Assembly: GCA_020441605.1 (NCBI GenBank)
Contig: JAGRLX010000091.1
Coordinates: 7,829 to 40,100, forward strand
Source: Alphaproteobacteria bacterium
Lineage (GTDB): Bacteria > Pseudomonadota > Alphaproteobacteria > Rhizobiales > Aestuariivirgaceae
Reading direction: 5' to 3'
Length of the DNA: 32,272 nt
Shown: positions 7,779-14,662 of the stretch, one piece after another
Numbering within the stretch: the stretch's first letter is position 1
Layout of the letters: each line of letters starts with the position of its first letter
The notes under the pieces: model-generated
Told to the model about the DNA's origin: nothing
Databases searched by the model: none
What the model saw: only the letters and a program-made list of their open reading frames with translations
Translations under genes and position numbers: made by a program

Positions 7779-9554
7779 ATGAAGCCTGTTCCGATGCCAC
7801 TGCGAATCTACGGTCATCCTCTTGCGGGCGGAGGCGGCGAAGTGGCCTTCGCCCACCGGTTGATCATCTTCGTGGCCCTTTGCGCCATTCTCATGCTTGG
7901 ACGGGACATCCTCATACCCGTCGTCCTGGCGATCCTGTTCGCCGTGCTGCTTACTCCCATCCTCCGGGGCGCTCAGCATCTCGGCATTCCCAAGACGTTG
8001 AGCGTCGTCAGTATCGTCGTCATGACGGTCATGATCATGGCGGGCACAACGATCCTCGTCGGACGGACCCTAACAAACCTCGCCACCGATCTGCCCTCCT
8101 ATGAAAGCAACCTTCGGGACAAGGCGCGGAGCCTCAAACTCATCGCCGGAGGCAATGTCGCACTGGATCGCGCCGCCGGTGTTCTGGAGGATCTCCGGTC
8201 CGAGCTCGAAACTGGGCCGGTGAATGAGGTGACGCCGGTCCCCGCTGCAAAGCCGATCCCGGTCGAAGTTTATGACACGCGGTATGGCCCCCTGGCGCCG
8301 GTTCTGGCGATAGTGACGATGATCGCTCATCCGCTCGCGCAGGTCGGAATCATGATCTTGATGCTGACCTTCATCCTCTTCAACAGGGAGGATCTTCGCG
8401 ACCGGCTCATCAGGTTGGCTGGAACTGGCGACATACACCGCACCACGGTGGCCCTCGATGAAGCCGGGTCCCGCCTCAGCCGCATGTTTCTCGGACAACT
8501 GGCGATCAATGCCAGCACCGGATCGGCAATTGCGCTGTCACTTCTCATCCTTGGCGTACCCGGTGCGATACTCTGGGGGATGCTGACGGCTATCCTGCGT
8601 TTCGTGCCTTTCATCGGCACCATGCTGTCATCGATTCTGCCAATCATCATTGCACTGGCTGTCAGCGATGGCTGGCTTCTTCCCCTCGCGACCGCCGCCA
8701 TCATTATCGCTGCGGAGGTTGTCGCGGGCAACATCCTGGAACCCGTCTTCCTTGGCCGCATGACCGGCGTCTCTTCAACTGCCATCGTCATTTCGGCAGC
8801 GTTCTGGGCTTCGTTATGGGGCCCTGTGGGCCTCATTCTGCCAACGCCCATTACCGTTGGGCTGATGGTCGTCGGACGTCACATCGAGTCGTTGCACTTC
8901 CTCCATGTACTCTTCGGTACCGAACCGGTGCTGGACAAGGACCATGCCTTCTATCATCGCATGCTGGCAGAAGATGGGATCGAAGCGGCCCAGACTGCCC
9001 ACGACTACCGGTCCAACAACCGGCTTGGCGACTTTCTCAACGAAGTTGCCATCCCCGGACTCATGATCGCCAGGCACGACCTGGATCGCGGCGTTCTGGA
9101 CAAGCAGGGTGCCACGCGCGTGGCGACGACCTTCTCGGAGACACTTGACGAAATATGGGCCGGTACGCCGCCGATCTCCGAAAATGCCGCGGTGACGCTG
9201 GTAGCCTGTCACGGCGCGTTGAACTTCGCCGCCACCGTTGCATTCTCAGCATTACTCCGATCGCGCATGATCCCCCACCGCAAGCTGCCGCAGGATGCCA
9301 TTTCACCTGGCAAGGGCGTGATGTTCGCAGATGGCGAGATCACCCATTTCTGCCTGTGCAGCCTCATCGCCGCATCTCCCGCGCAACTTGATTACATCAG
9401 CCGCCGGTTGCGCCAACATCATCCTGGCGCTCAGGTCATCAACGTAGCCTGGAGTGACAGCGAAGGCCGTGGTGATGTGCATCCACCAGCGAGCGCGGCA
9501 AGTATGCTGCCGGTCAAGTCATTCCCGGACGACCACAGCCGGCAGACTGTTTGA
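7779..9554 (+). CDS. AI-2E family transporter with soluble C-terminal extension
   Basis: A 591-residue inner-membrane protein of the AI-2E/PerM family. The N-terminal two thirds hold several hydrophobic helices, including LIIFVALCAILMLGRDILIP, LGVPGAILWGMLTAILRFVP with FIGTMLS, and EVVAGNILEPVFLGR. These last two stretches are family hallmarks. From about residue 390 a hydrophilic region follows (for example YRSNNRLGDFLNEVAIPG) that ends in an alpha/beta-looking stretch. Many AI-2E members lack this extension. The start at 7779 (MKPVPMPLRIYGH) is preferred over an open frame reaching back to 7491, which would run into the divergent kinase. A GGAAC promoter upstream suggests stress induction. 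The transported substrate is unknown; AI-2 export is shown for only a few members. Confidence 0.82.
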   Translation: MKPVPMPLRIYGHPLAGGGGEVAFAHRLIIFVALCAILMLGRDILIPVVLAILFAVLLTPILRGAQHLGIPKTLSVVSIVVMTVMIMAGTTILVGRTLTNLATDLPSYESNLRDKARSLKLIAGGNVALDRAAGVLEDLRSELETGPVNEVTPVPAAKPIPVEVYDTRYGPLAPVLAIVTMIAHPLAQVGIMILMLTFILFNREDLRDRLIRLAGTGDIHRTTVALDEAGSRLSRMFLGQLAINASTGSAIALSLLILGVPGAILWGMLTAILRFVPFIGTMLSSILPIIIALAVSDGWLLPLATAAIIIAAEVVAGNILEPVFLGRMTGVSSTAIVISAAFWASLWGPVGLILPTPITVGLMVVGRHIESLHFLHVLFGTEPVLDKDHAFYHRMLAEDGIEAAQTAHDYRSNNRLGDFLNEVAIPGLMIARHDLDRGVLDKQGATRVATTFSETLDEIWAGTPPISENAAVTLVACHGALNFAATVAFSALLRSRMIPHRKLPQDAISPGKGVMFADGEITHFCLCSLIAASPAQLDYISRRLRQHHPGAQVINVAWSDSEGRGDVHPPASAASMLPVKSFPDDHSRQTV

Positions 9555-9579
9555 CTTACAAATGGGACACCGTCCGGCC

Positions 9580-9605
9580 GGAACCCGGAGGCCGGTTCGT
9601 GCGTT
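9580..9605 (+). promoter_or_regulatory. EcfG-type promoter for csbD
   Basis: GGAAC at 9580-9584, a 17-base spacer and CGTT at 9602-9605 match the alphaproteobacterial stress-sigma consensus exactly. The site is 66 bases before the csbD start and just past the end of the AI-2E gene. Confidence 0.8.
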
Positions 9606-9671
9606 GTGTAGACAGTCTCGCAATTGGCTTGCGAGCTTCATATTTAAGATCAACAACGAGGAGACCGATCA

Positions 9672-9869
9672 ATGAACTGGGACCGCATCGAAGGAAATTG
9701 GAAGATTTTCCGTGGCAAGGCGCAGGCCAATTGGGGCAAGCTGACCGACGACGATCTGGACGTCATCGAGGGCCGTCGGGACGAACTGGAAGGCCGTCTC
9801 CAGGCCCAGTACGGCTATGCCAAGGACAAGGCGCGCAACGAAGTCGATAACTGGTTGTCCCAACTCTGA
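9672..9869 (+). CDS. CsbD family stress protein
   Basis: A 65-residue hydrophilic protein starting MNWDRIEGNWKIFRGKAQAN, with KLTDDDLDVIEGRRDELEGR and an ending KARNEVDNWLSQL. This is the full length and layout of the CsbD/YjbJ family. These small proteins are abundant under general stress in many bacteria; their molecular role is not known. A GAGGAG ribosome binding site precedes the ATG, and a perfect EcfG promoter lies upstream. The gene stands alone, with its own promoter and a possible terminator. Confidence 0.93.
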   Translation: MNWDRIEGNWKIFRGKAQANWGKLTDDDLDVIEGRRDELEGRLQAQYGYAKDKARNEVDNWLSQL

Positions 9870-9898
9870 TCAGGGTCGGCTCACGGCAACGCGAGATG

Positions 9899-9915
9899 GG
9901 GCCACATGCAGGCCC
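9899..9915 (+). terminator. Possible weak terminator after csbD
   Basis: GGGCC and GGCCC arms enclose a 7-base loop and are followed by a T-containing but not T-rich stretch. A rho-independent terminator is possible but the stem is short. Confidence 0.3.
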
Positions 9916-9995
9916 TATTCCATTTAGAGGCGACGTCGTAGATCAAGCTTAGGTCTGGACAGGAGCATCGGTTGATGAATTGCAAGCCAATCGAT

Positions 9996-10020
9996 GGAAC
10001 CAGAAGCGAACTTCGGCGTT
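9996..10020 (+). promoter_or_regulatory. EcfG-type promoter for the small peptide gene
   Basis: GGAAC at 9996-10000, a 16-base spacer and CGTT at 10017-10020 are an exact consensus match. The start codon of the small gene at 10051 is only 30 bases downstream, leaving room for a short leader and its GGAGGTG ribosome binding site. Confidence 0.8.
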
Positions 10021-10050
10021 CAGCAATCAAGACAACTCTGGAGGTGAAGC

Positions 10051-10227
10051 ATGCGATTCATCCATGTCATTTTCCTGGCGTTGTGGCAGTTGACCGCAAT
10101 ACCCTTCATTGCCCTGATCTCGGCGAACTCCATCAACGTCGAACAGCATGCCGCCGCCAGCGAAAACAACACCGTTATCTACAAGACGTCCGCCGCCAGC
10201 ATCGACAGCCAGACGATGCACAACTGA
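10051..10227 (+). CDS. Small hypothetical exported or membrane-anchored peptide, stress-controlled
   Basis: A 58-residue protein of unknown function. The N-terminus, MRFIHVIFLALWQLTAIPFI and four or five more apolar residues, forms one hydrophobic segment that could be a signal peptide or membrane anchor. A polar tail follows, rich in Ser, Ala, Asn and Gln and ending SIDSQTMHN. Support for a real gene comes from its surroundings: an exact EcfG promoter 30 bases upstream, a strong GGAGGTG ribosome binding site at 10040-10046 with correct spacing, and a strong hairpin terminator 24 bases after the stop. I do not recognise the family. Confidence 0.75.
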   Translation: MRFIHVIFLALWQLTAIPFIALISANSINVEQHAAASENNTVIYKTSAASIDSQTMHN

Positions 10228-10250
10228 CACATTGCCAAATCAACCTGATT

Positions 10251-10285
10251 ACGGCCGTTTCTCATCTTGAGGAACGGCCGTTTTC
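10251..10285 (+). terminator. Rho-independent terminator after the small peptide gene
   Basis: The arms ACGGCCGTT-T-CTCA and TGAG-G-AACGGCCGT form a long stem with one mismatch and a very short loop. A TTTT run follows. It is the clearest terminator in the window. Confidence 0.8.
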
Positions 10286-10362
10286 TCCTGAAGAACTTGT
10301 CCACCTTCCCAACTGGCAGACAAACTCGCGGCCGGATCCGGATGATGGAGGGGGACAAGAGA

Positions 10363-10390
10363 ATGGGCGGCTGCCAGTGGCGCCGCCCAT
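10363..10390 (-). terminator. Hairpin after the DUF1328 gene
   Basis: A perfect 9-base stem (ATGGGCGGC with GCCGCCCAT) and a 10-base loop lie 34 bases past the DUF1328 stop. On the minus strand the stem is followed by TTCTCTTG, a modest T-rich stretch. It may end transcription of the minus-strand stress genes. Confidence 0.45.
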
Positions 10391-10424
10391 CGGTTGAGGC
10401 CTGCTCGTTAATGTGCCCGCCGCG

Positions 10425-10604
10425 CTAGGCGCGTTTGGCCAAGCTCATGACGAAGGCAATGATGGCAACGACGATCGCGAACCAGAAGACGATCTTTGCG
10501 CCGGTCATCGCAGTGCCGGCGATACCCCCAAAGCCGAGAAACGCGGCAACGATGGCGACAATCAGGAAGATGATTGCCCAATGAAGGAGATTGGAGAAAT
10601 TCAT
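10425..10604 (-). CDS. DUF1328 family small membrane protein
   Basis: A 59-residue protein starting [20 protein letters not shown], with [20 protein letters not shown] and a positive C-terminus (SLAKRA). Two membrane helices separated by a glycine-rich turn and the length match the DUF1328/YtjA family, whose function is unknown. The 10604 start is chosen because GAGGAG precedes it at good spacing; the frame is open further upstream, but that extension is not hydrophobic and looks non-coding. An exact EcfG promoter lies about 157 bases upstream, with a weaker copy nearer, so it is probably a stress-response gene. Confidence 0.9.
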   Translation of the reverse strand: MNFSNLLHWAIIFLIVAIVAAFLGFGGIAGTAMTGAKIVFWFAIVVAIIAFVMSLAKRA

Positions 10605-10650
10605 GAGCGACTCCTCTGGTGGTTGGGGATTGCAATATCCATTGGATGTC

Positions 10651-10675
10651 AATACCGAGGTCGCACTTTTGTTCC
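10651..10675 (-). promoter_or_regulatory. Weak second EcfG-like promoter before the DUF1328 gene
   Basis: The minus strand reads GGAAC, 16 bases, TATT. The -35 element is exact and the -10 fits only the relaxed TT-ending pattern. It would start transcription about 40 bases before the DUF1328 ATG. Confidence 0.35.
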
Positions 10676-10760
10676 GGCACACACCGGCAGAGTCCAGACA
10701 TGAAAAGGGGGCTGCCCGCACGCAATGCGGTTTCTCCTCTCCGGGGTTTCACCATTGGAG

Positions 10761-10785
10761 AACGGCCCGCAGTTACCATCGTTCC
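10761..10785 (-). promoter_or_regulatory. EcfG-type promoter upstream of the DUF1328 gene
   Basis: On the minus strand GGAAC (10785-10781), a 16-base spacer and CGTT (10764-10761) match the consensus exactly. It lies between the end of ecfG and the DUF1328 gene and would give a leader of about 150 bases. Confidence 0.72.
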
Positions 10786-10796
10786 CGGAGTGGCCG

Positions 10797-11342
10797 TCAA
10801 CGAGCAGATGCAGTGAGCGCCGCTTTGAGGCCGCTGTCGGGCCCGATGTCGGCGGCCTCAGCAAGCAGAAGGAACTCGGACAGCTTGTTCCGTGCGCGAT
10901 TCACTCGGCTCTTTATGGTGCCGACGGCGACGCCGCAAATCTCGGCAGCCTCTTCATAGGACATGCCCGAGGCACTCACCAGCAGCAGGGCCTCGCGCTG
11001 ATCAACCGGCAGCTTGGCAAGGGCAGCTTGCATGTCCGCCAGGTCCAGATGCCCTTCCTGTTCGGGGTAAACGGCGACCGCAGCCGCGATCGCACCATCG
11101 GCATCCTCCACCTCACGCTTCCGCTTGCGGAAATAGGTGTAGAATTCATTGCGAAGGATCGTGAACAGCCAGGCCCGCAGGTTGGTACCCGGTGTGAAGC
11201 TGCTGCGGTTGGCCCATGCCTTCAGCAGCGTTTCCTGCACAAGGTCGTCGGCCCTGTCGACCTTGCCGATCAGCGAGATCGCGAAGGCGCGGAGTGAGGG
11301 TATCGCCTTCGTCAGGTCGGACTTGAATTCACTGTCGGACAT
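10797..11342 (-). CDS. ecfG: EcfG-type general stress response sigma factor
   Basis: A 181-residue ECF sigma factor (EcfG, also called RpoE2 or SigT in relatives), which directs RNA polymerase to GGAAC/CGTT promoters when released from NepR. Region 2 is near the N-terminus (DRADDLVQETLLKAWANRSS, then LRAWLFTILRNEFY). Region 4 is near the C-terminus (LPVDQREALLLVSASGMSYE, then GVAVGTIKSRVNRAR). The ATG at 11342 is preferred: an upstream frame extension to 11363 needs a TTG start and adds no conserved sequence. It lies 47 bases after nepR in the same direction, the usual nepR-ecfG arrangement. Confidence 0.93.
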   Translation of the reverse strand: MSDSEFKSDLTKAIPSLRAFAISLIGKVDRADDLVQETLLKAWANRSSFTPGTNLRAWLFTILRNEFYTYFRKRKREVEDADGAIAAAVAVYPEQEGHLDLADMQAALAKLPVDQREALLLVSASGMSYEEAAEICGVAVGTIKSRVNRARNKLSEFLLLAEAADIGPDSGLKAALTASAR

Positions 11343-11389
11343 TTGCGCCCTGAAATGTTGCAATATTGGCGAAGACGCGCGAAGGCCAC

Positions 11390-11581
11390 TTATCGATCTT
11401 CGGAACTGTCGAGGCGGTCGAGCAGGTCCTTGAAACGCTCTGGCACCTGCTCGGCGGCAATGTCGTCGTAATAGGCCTTGAGCTTGCCGCTCACGGCCTT
11501 GTTCACGAGCGAAACATCTCGCTTCGTTGCAGGACCTGTGGAACGCCGGGGATCACGTTGTGTCGTCATCTTCTCAAACAA
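11390..11581 (-). CDS. nepR: NepR family anti-sigma factor
   Basis: A 63-residue protein that binds EcfG in unstressed cells and is captured by phosphorylated PhyR under stress. The conserved core is ALVNK-like here (SLVNKAVSGKLKAYYDDIAA), followed by EQVPERFKDLLDRL, the helix pair of NepR. The 11581 start is a TTG preceded by AGGAAG at a short spacing; the in-frame ATG at 11569 has no comparable site, so the TTG is a reasonable start but not certain. It is divergent from phyR and cotranscribed with ecfG. Confidence 0.88.
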   Translation of the reverse strand: MFEKMTTQRDPRRSTGPATKRDVSLVNKAVSGKLKAYYDDIAAEQVPERFKDLLDRLDSSEDR

Positions 11582-11620
11582 GTCACTTCCTGGCGAGTTG
11601 GACTGATATAACTATAGCGA

Positions 11621-11645
11621 AATTCGGTCGATCAAAGATTGTTCC
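11621..11645 (-). promoter_or_regulatory. EcfG-type promoter candidate for nepR-ecfG
   Basis: The minus strand reads GGAAC, 16 bases, AATT. The -35 is exact and the -10 fits the relaxed TT-ending pattern. Autoregulation of nepR-ecfG by EcfG is common in relatives. Confidence 0.55.
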
Positions 11646-11664
11646 ACCGATTCTCAAAAAAATT

Positions 11665-11689
11665 GGAACTCTTTCGCCTTCTCGACATT
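11665..11689 (+). promoter_or_regulatory. EcfG-type promoter candidate for phyR
   Basis: GGAAC at 11665-11669, 16 bases, CATT at 11686-11689, about 57 bases before the phyR ATG. It is back to back with the nepR-ecfG candidate in the same intergenic region. Confidence 0.55.
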
Positions 11690-11745
11690 ACTGGGGGTGT
11701 AGGTATTGAGGGAGAATTTGGCGTTATCGCCAAGTCGTTGACATC

Positions 11746-12540
11746 ATGAAGCTTTCTGATCAAGTCGTGCCGCACCTGCCCTATCTGCGCCGGTTTGCCC
11801 GCGCTCTGACCGGTTCCCAGCAGGCCGGAGATGCCTATGTGACGGCGGTTCTCGAAAGCGTCATCGCGGACCCTGCCGCTTTCACGGCCGCAACCGACAA
11901 GCGCCTGTCCCTCTACCAGAGTCTTTGCACAATGTGGAGTTCCGTCCCCGTGAACCATCAACCCGAGACAGCCGACAGCGTCTGGGACGCGACGATCCAA
12001 GAACGCCTTTCAAACCTGCCTGGCCGCGCCAGGCAGGTCTATCTCCTCAAGGCCGTGGAAGGATTCGACTTTCACCAGATCGCCGACATTCAGTGTACCA
12101 GCCTCGAAGAGGTCATGCATCTGTATGACTCTGCCAGCCAACAGATCTCGAGTATGATGGCGAGTGATGTACTGATCATCGAGGACGAACCCCTGATCGC
12201 GATCGACATCGAGGATGTGGTCACGGCCCTGGGGCATCGGCCCATAGGCGTGGCTCGCACTCACAAGGAAGCGCTCGCGATGGTTCGCGACCGGAAGCCG
12301 CAACTGATCCTCTCGGACATTCATCTTGCCGATGGAAGTTCCGGCATCGATGCGGTGAACGAGCTGATCCGGCAATACGATGTGCCGGTGATCTTCATCA
12401 CTGCCTTTCCCGAGCGCCTTCTTACCGGGCAACGCCCCGAGCCCGCCTTCCTGATCACCAAACCGTTCTCGCCCGACATGGTGAAGGGACTGATCGCGCA
12501 GGCGCTGTTCTTCGAGGTCAACTCCCGCAAGGCTGCGTAG
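11746..12540 (+). CDS. phyR: PhyR response regulator with sigma-like output domain
   Basis: A 264-residue anti-anti-sigma factor. The N-terminal half (about 1-135) mimics an ECF sigma factor: a region-2-like helix set (LPYLRRFARALTGSQQAGDA) and a region-4-like segment (LPGRARQVYLLKAVEGFDFH). The C-terminal half is a receiver domain with acidic residues 146-147 (IEDEP), phospho-acceptor Asp191 (ILSDIHL), the FITAFPE switch region and the LITKPF lysine. When phosphorylated by HWE kinases it binds NepR and frees EcfG. It diverges from nepR-ecfG and converges on the HWE kinase at 12755. No strong ribosome binding site is visible. Confidence 0.95.
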   Translation: MKLSDQVVPHLPYLRRFARALTGSQQAGDAYVTAVLESVIADPAAFTAATDKRLSLYQSLCTMWSSVPVNHQPETADSVWDATIQERLSNLPGRARQVYLLKAVEGFDFHQIADIQCTSLEEVMHLYDSASQQISSMMASDVLIIEDEPLIAIDIEDVVTALGHRPIGVARTHKEALAMVRDRKPQLILSDIHLADGSSGIDAVNELIRQYDVPVIFITAFPERLLTGQRPEPAFLITKPFSPDMVKGLIAQALFFEVNSRKAA

Positions 12541-12655
12541 TTTGATTACCGGCTCATGGCAGCAAATTGCAGGATGTAACCAGAGCCCCCCCGAGAGCCG
12601 CGGTGAAGCGGTGCGGCCGAGCAAGTGGAAGGCCTGCGCGTGACATGGTGCTCCA

Positions 12656-12698
12656 GAATTGACTCGCGGAGATCAATTCCAAATCTCGGACGCGAGAT
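12656..12698. other. Two hairpins between convergent phyR and HWE kinase
   Basis: GAATTGA and TCAATTC (12656-12662 and 12673-12679) form a 7-base inverted repeat. Just after it, ATCTCG and CGAGAT enclose a four-base loop (12683-12698). Neither is followed by a T run, so they may slow or stop transcription from both sides or may be chance structures. Confidence 0.3.
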
Positions 12699-12754
12699 GC
12701 TGATGGTCTGGTCTTCTGGTTACAACGACGCGGCGGGCAGCGCTTCGCCAGAGT

Positions 12755-13768
12755 TCAGGACCGCGCGAAGCTGACCGATGCGACCATTGAATCCGGCCCG
12801 AAAACCTTCTTGAGCGTTCCCCCCGCGCCGGTGACCAGCCGCTCGATCAATTCCGAGCCGAAGCCCGCCAAAGGCTCACCGTCAGGCAAGCGGATTCCGC
12901 TTTCACGCCATTCGATCGTGAGTTCCTGCCTGCCGCCGAGACTTGCAGAACTTGTGATCTCGACCGCGCCGCCGGGTTGAAGAAGCGCGCCATATTTCGC
13001 CGCATTGGTGGCGAGTTCGTGAAAGATCAGGCTGATGATCTGGATCAACTGCACGTCCAGGATTGGAGACTCTCCGGCAATGCGGATGCGGCTGCCATGC
13101 TGCGACAGGTAGGGCTCCAGTACAAGTTGCGCTACAGACTGAACGGTCGCGACCTGATCTTGCCCGACCCGCCAGAGCGCGCTGTGGGATCGACCCAAAG
13201 CCAAGATGCGGTCGCTCGCATCCTCGGCGAGTTGGCCCGGTGTTTCAGCATAACGCGCTGACAATTTCACGACAGATGATACCACCGAGAACAAATTCTT
13301 GATGCGATGATCAAGCTCCCGGATGAGGAGCTTCTGGAAGTCGGCCAGCTTGACATTCTCGCGGGTCAAGCGGTCGGATTCGACAAACGCCCCAAGGGCC
13401 AGCTGGATCAGGAGAATGTCGACCGTGACGATGAACACAAAGAAGGCCAGCGCAAGAAGGGTGCTGGAGGTCAACGCCAGTGACTCGAAAGGTGGGATGA
13501 AATAGTACCAGGACGCCAGTCCGGAGAGGATGGCTGAAAGCGTGCCGGGCCATACGCCACCAAGAAAGCAGGTGATGACGACGGCGGGAAAGAACGAGAG
13601 GTAGGGATAGCCCGGCGGCAATTCGTCCGATAACAACCACCGGATGGCCATTGCCAAGGCAAAAATCAGCATGGACAGGAGATAGCTGGGCCATAGCGCC
13701 ATGCTGAAAGGCCCAAGTCCATAATGCCGGTAGGACGGAAGTTGCCGGATCAAATCTTGAGCGGTCAT
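12755..13768 (-). CDS. HWE-family sensor histidine kinase with DUF4118-like membrane domain
   Basis: A 337-residue membrane kinase. The N-terminal 125 residues hold four hydrophobic segments with the motif YPYLSFFPAVVITCFLGGVW, resembling DUF4118 membrane sensors. No PAS domain is present. The kinase core has the H-box ELDHRIKNLFSVVSSVVKLS with His154, the N-box FHELATNAAKYGAL with His250, the W-x-E motif WRES (287-290) and a GFGSELIERLV G-box. It ends 214 bases from the end of phyR and is the natural candidate to phosphorylate PhyR. It shows no GGAAC promoter, unlike the other HWE kinase at 5603-7564. Confidence 0.9.
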   Translation of the reverse strand: MTAQDLIRQLPSYRHYGLGPFSMALWPSYLLSMLIFALAMAIRWLLSDELPPGYPYLSFFPAVVITCFLGGVWPGTLSAILSGLASWYYFIPPFESLALTSSTLLALAFFVFIVTVDILLIQLALGAFVESDRLTRENVKLADFQKLLIRELDHRIKNLFSVVSSVVKLSARYAETPGQLAEDASDRILALGRSHSALWRVGQDQVATVQSVAQLVLEPYLSQHGSRIRIAGESPILDVQLIQIISLIFHELATNAAKYGALLQPGGAVEITSSASLGGRQELTIEWRESGIRLPDGEPLAGFGSELIERLVTGAGGTLKKVFGPDSMVASVSFARS

Positions 13769-13789
13769 CCTAACAAGACTCGCAATGGC

Positions 13790-14097
13790 TCATGCAGGGC
13801 AAGGCCGGCATGAAGAATACTGCGTCATACATGGAATTGCTTCGTCCCGCTGGTCCATCAAATACCTACAGTGGCGGCCCCTGTCCCGCAAGTCGCTGTG
13901 ACGTCTCTGATCCATTTCACAAGGGGCCGGCTGTTGGCTGGTCACGTTGTTGTAAAGCCTGGGAGGCATGCCCCCGTCCGTTGCCGCATAGAAACGTGCC
14001 CCGATGATCAAGGCAGCCGCGGCAAGGGCTGCCACAATCCAGGTTATGCCATTCGATGCGGAGTTGCTTGGAAGTATGAGCTGCTGTTGAACGACAT
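13790..14097 (-). pseudogene. Possible frameshifted small membrane protein gene
   Basis: An ATG at 14097, preceded by GGAG, opens a frame of 17 residues ([17 protein letters not shown]) that stops. In the next frame, overlapping the stop, the sequence continues as [20 protein letters not shown], a membrane helix followed by a polar tail. A single base change would join a short polar N-terminus to this helix, giving a peptide like many small single-helix proteins of rhizobia. It may be a decayed gene or a sequencing frameshift. The tail after the helix is long and cysteine-bearing and may not be native. Confidence 0.28.
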
Positions 14098-14259
14098 TGG
14101 AGAGTCTCCATTTCGTTCATACTGCCGGACAGCTTCACTAATACGCAAGACGCTGCGAACTGTGGATCGCGGCGACAACCTTGCCGCAATGCTTTCTCAG
14201 GACCTCGCAGACCTGACGCTTCATGTGATATCGGTATGTGAAGGTGAGAAGGTTTCGCG

Positions 14260-14490
14260 CTAGGGTGGGCCCGCCATCACGCGATCCGACCTCCTCATGA
14301 TCAACGAGGCCGGCTTCGCGCCGCATGTGAAGGCGGACCTTTCGGTCATGGAGGCGGATACGAGACGGGCGAGAGGCGCCGCGCCATTGTTTTCACAGAT
14401 CTCGTCCGCCAGAGAGGCATTCAGCAGATTGTCGCGTTCGTCGAGAAGCAAGGTGGACTGCCACACGCATGACCTTGCAATGCGCCGCAA
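14260..14490 (-). pseudogene. Possible remnant of a DUF3631-type replication/primase protein
   Basis: The minus strand encodes a fragment with [13 protein letters not shown] and, about 30 residues later, [20 protein letters not shown]. These resemble the Walker-B-like LLIDEADTFL segment and the following WGAKALALIGKLPDTLADR-type segment of DUF3631 proteins found on plasmids and phages. The match is short, the intervening part is degenerate, and the frame has no proper start. It is a suggestion of mobile-element debris, not a firm call. Confidence 0.22.
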
Positions 14491-14622
14491 AGGCCCTGCG
14501 CAGAGAAATGGCGGACGCAGCCGAAAAGATGCTCCGCGCCGCTGCCACGCATTTGTTCCCGGCGCTGCATCGTCATAGACGACGTCGGACTTCGCCGCCT
14601 TAGGCCCGCTTGAGAAATCGCC

Positions 14623-14635
14623 TTACCTATGGTAA
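14623..14635. promoter_or_regulatory. Small palindrome upstream of the exported-protein cassette
   Basis: TTACC-TAT-GGTAA is a dyad with 5-base arms, ending 27 bases before the ATG at 14663. Its place just before the three-gene cassette makes an operator possible. The match is short and may be chance. Confidence 0.25.
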
Positions 14636-14662
14636 ATGAGTGGGGTCACAGGATGTTTCTCG

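Larger units (their letters stand above)
13769..14662. other. Region without a convincing intact gene
   Basis: About 890 bases between the HWE kinase and the exported-protein cassette. Open frames here are short, overlap one another on both strands and lack ribosome binding sites or recognisable full-length domains. Two stretches look like remnants of genes and are listed separately. I saw no transposase, tRNA or long direct repeat that would explain it. Confidence 0.6.

Noticed and set aside
10605..10721. 39-residue N-terminal extension of the DUF1328 protein
   Set aside because: It is cysteine-bearing and polar, and the internal ATG has the good ribosome binding site and the family-typical N-terminus.
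13871..14263. 130-residue plus-strand frame
   Set aside because: No recognisable motif or ribosome binding site, and it overlaps the membrane-helix remnant on the other strand.
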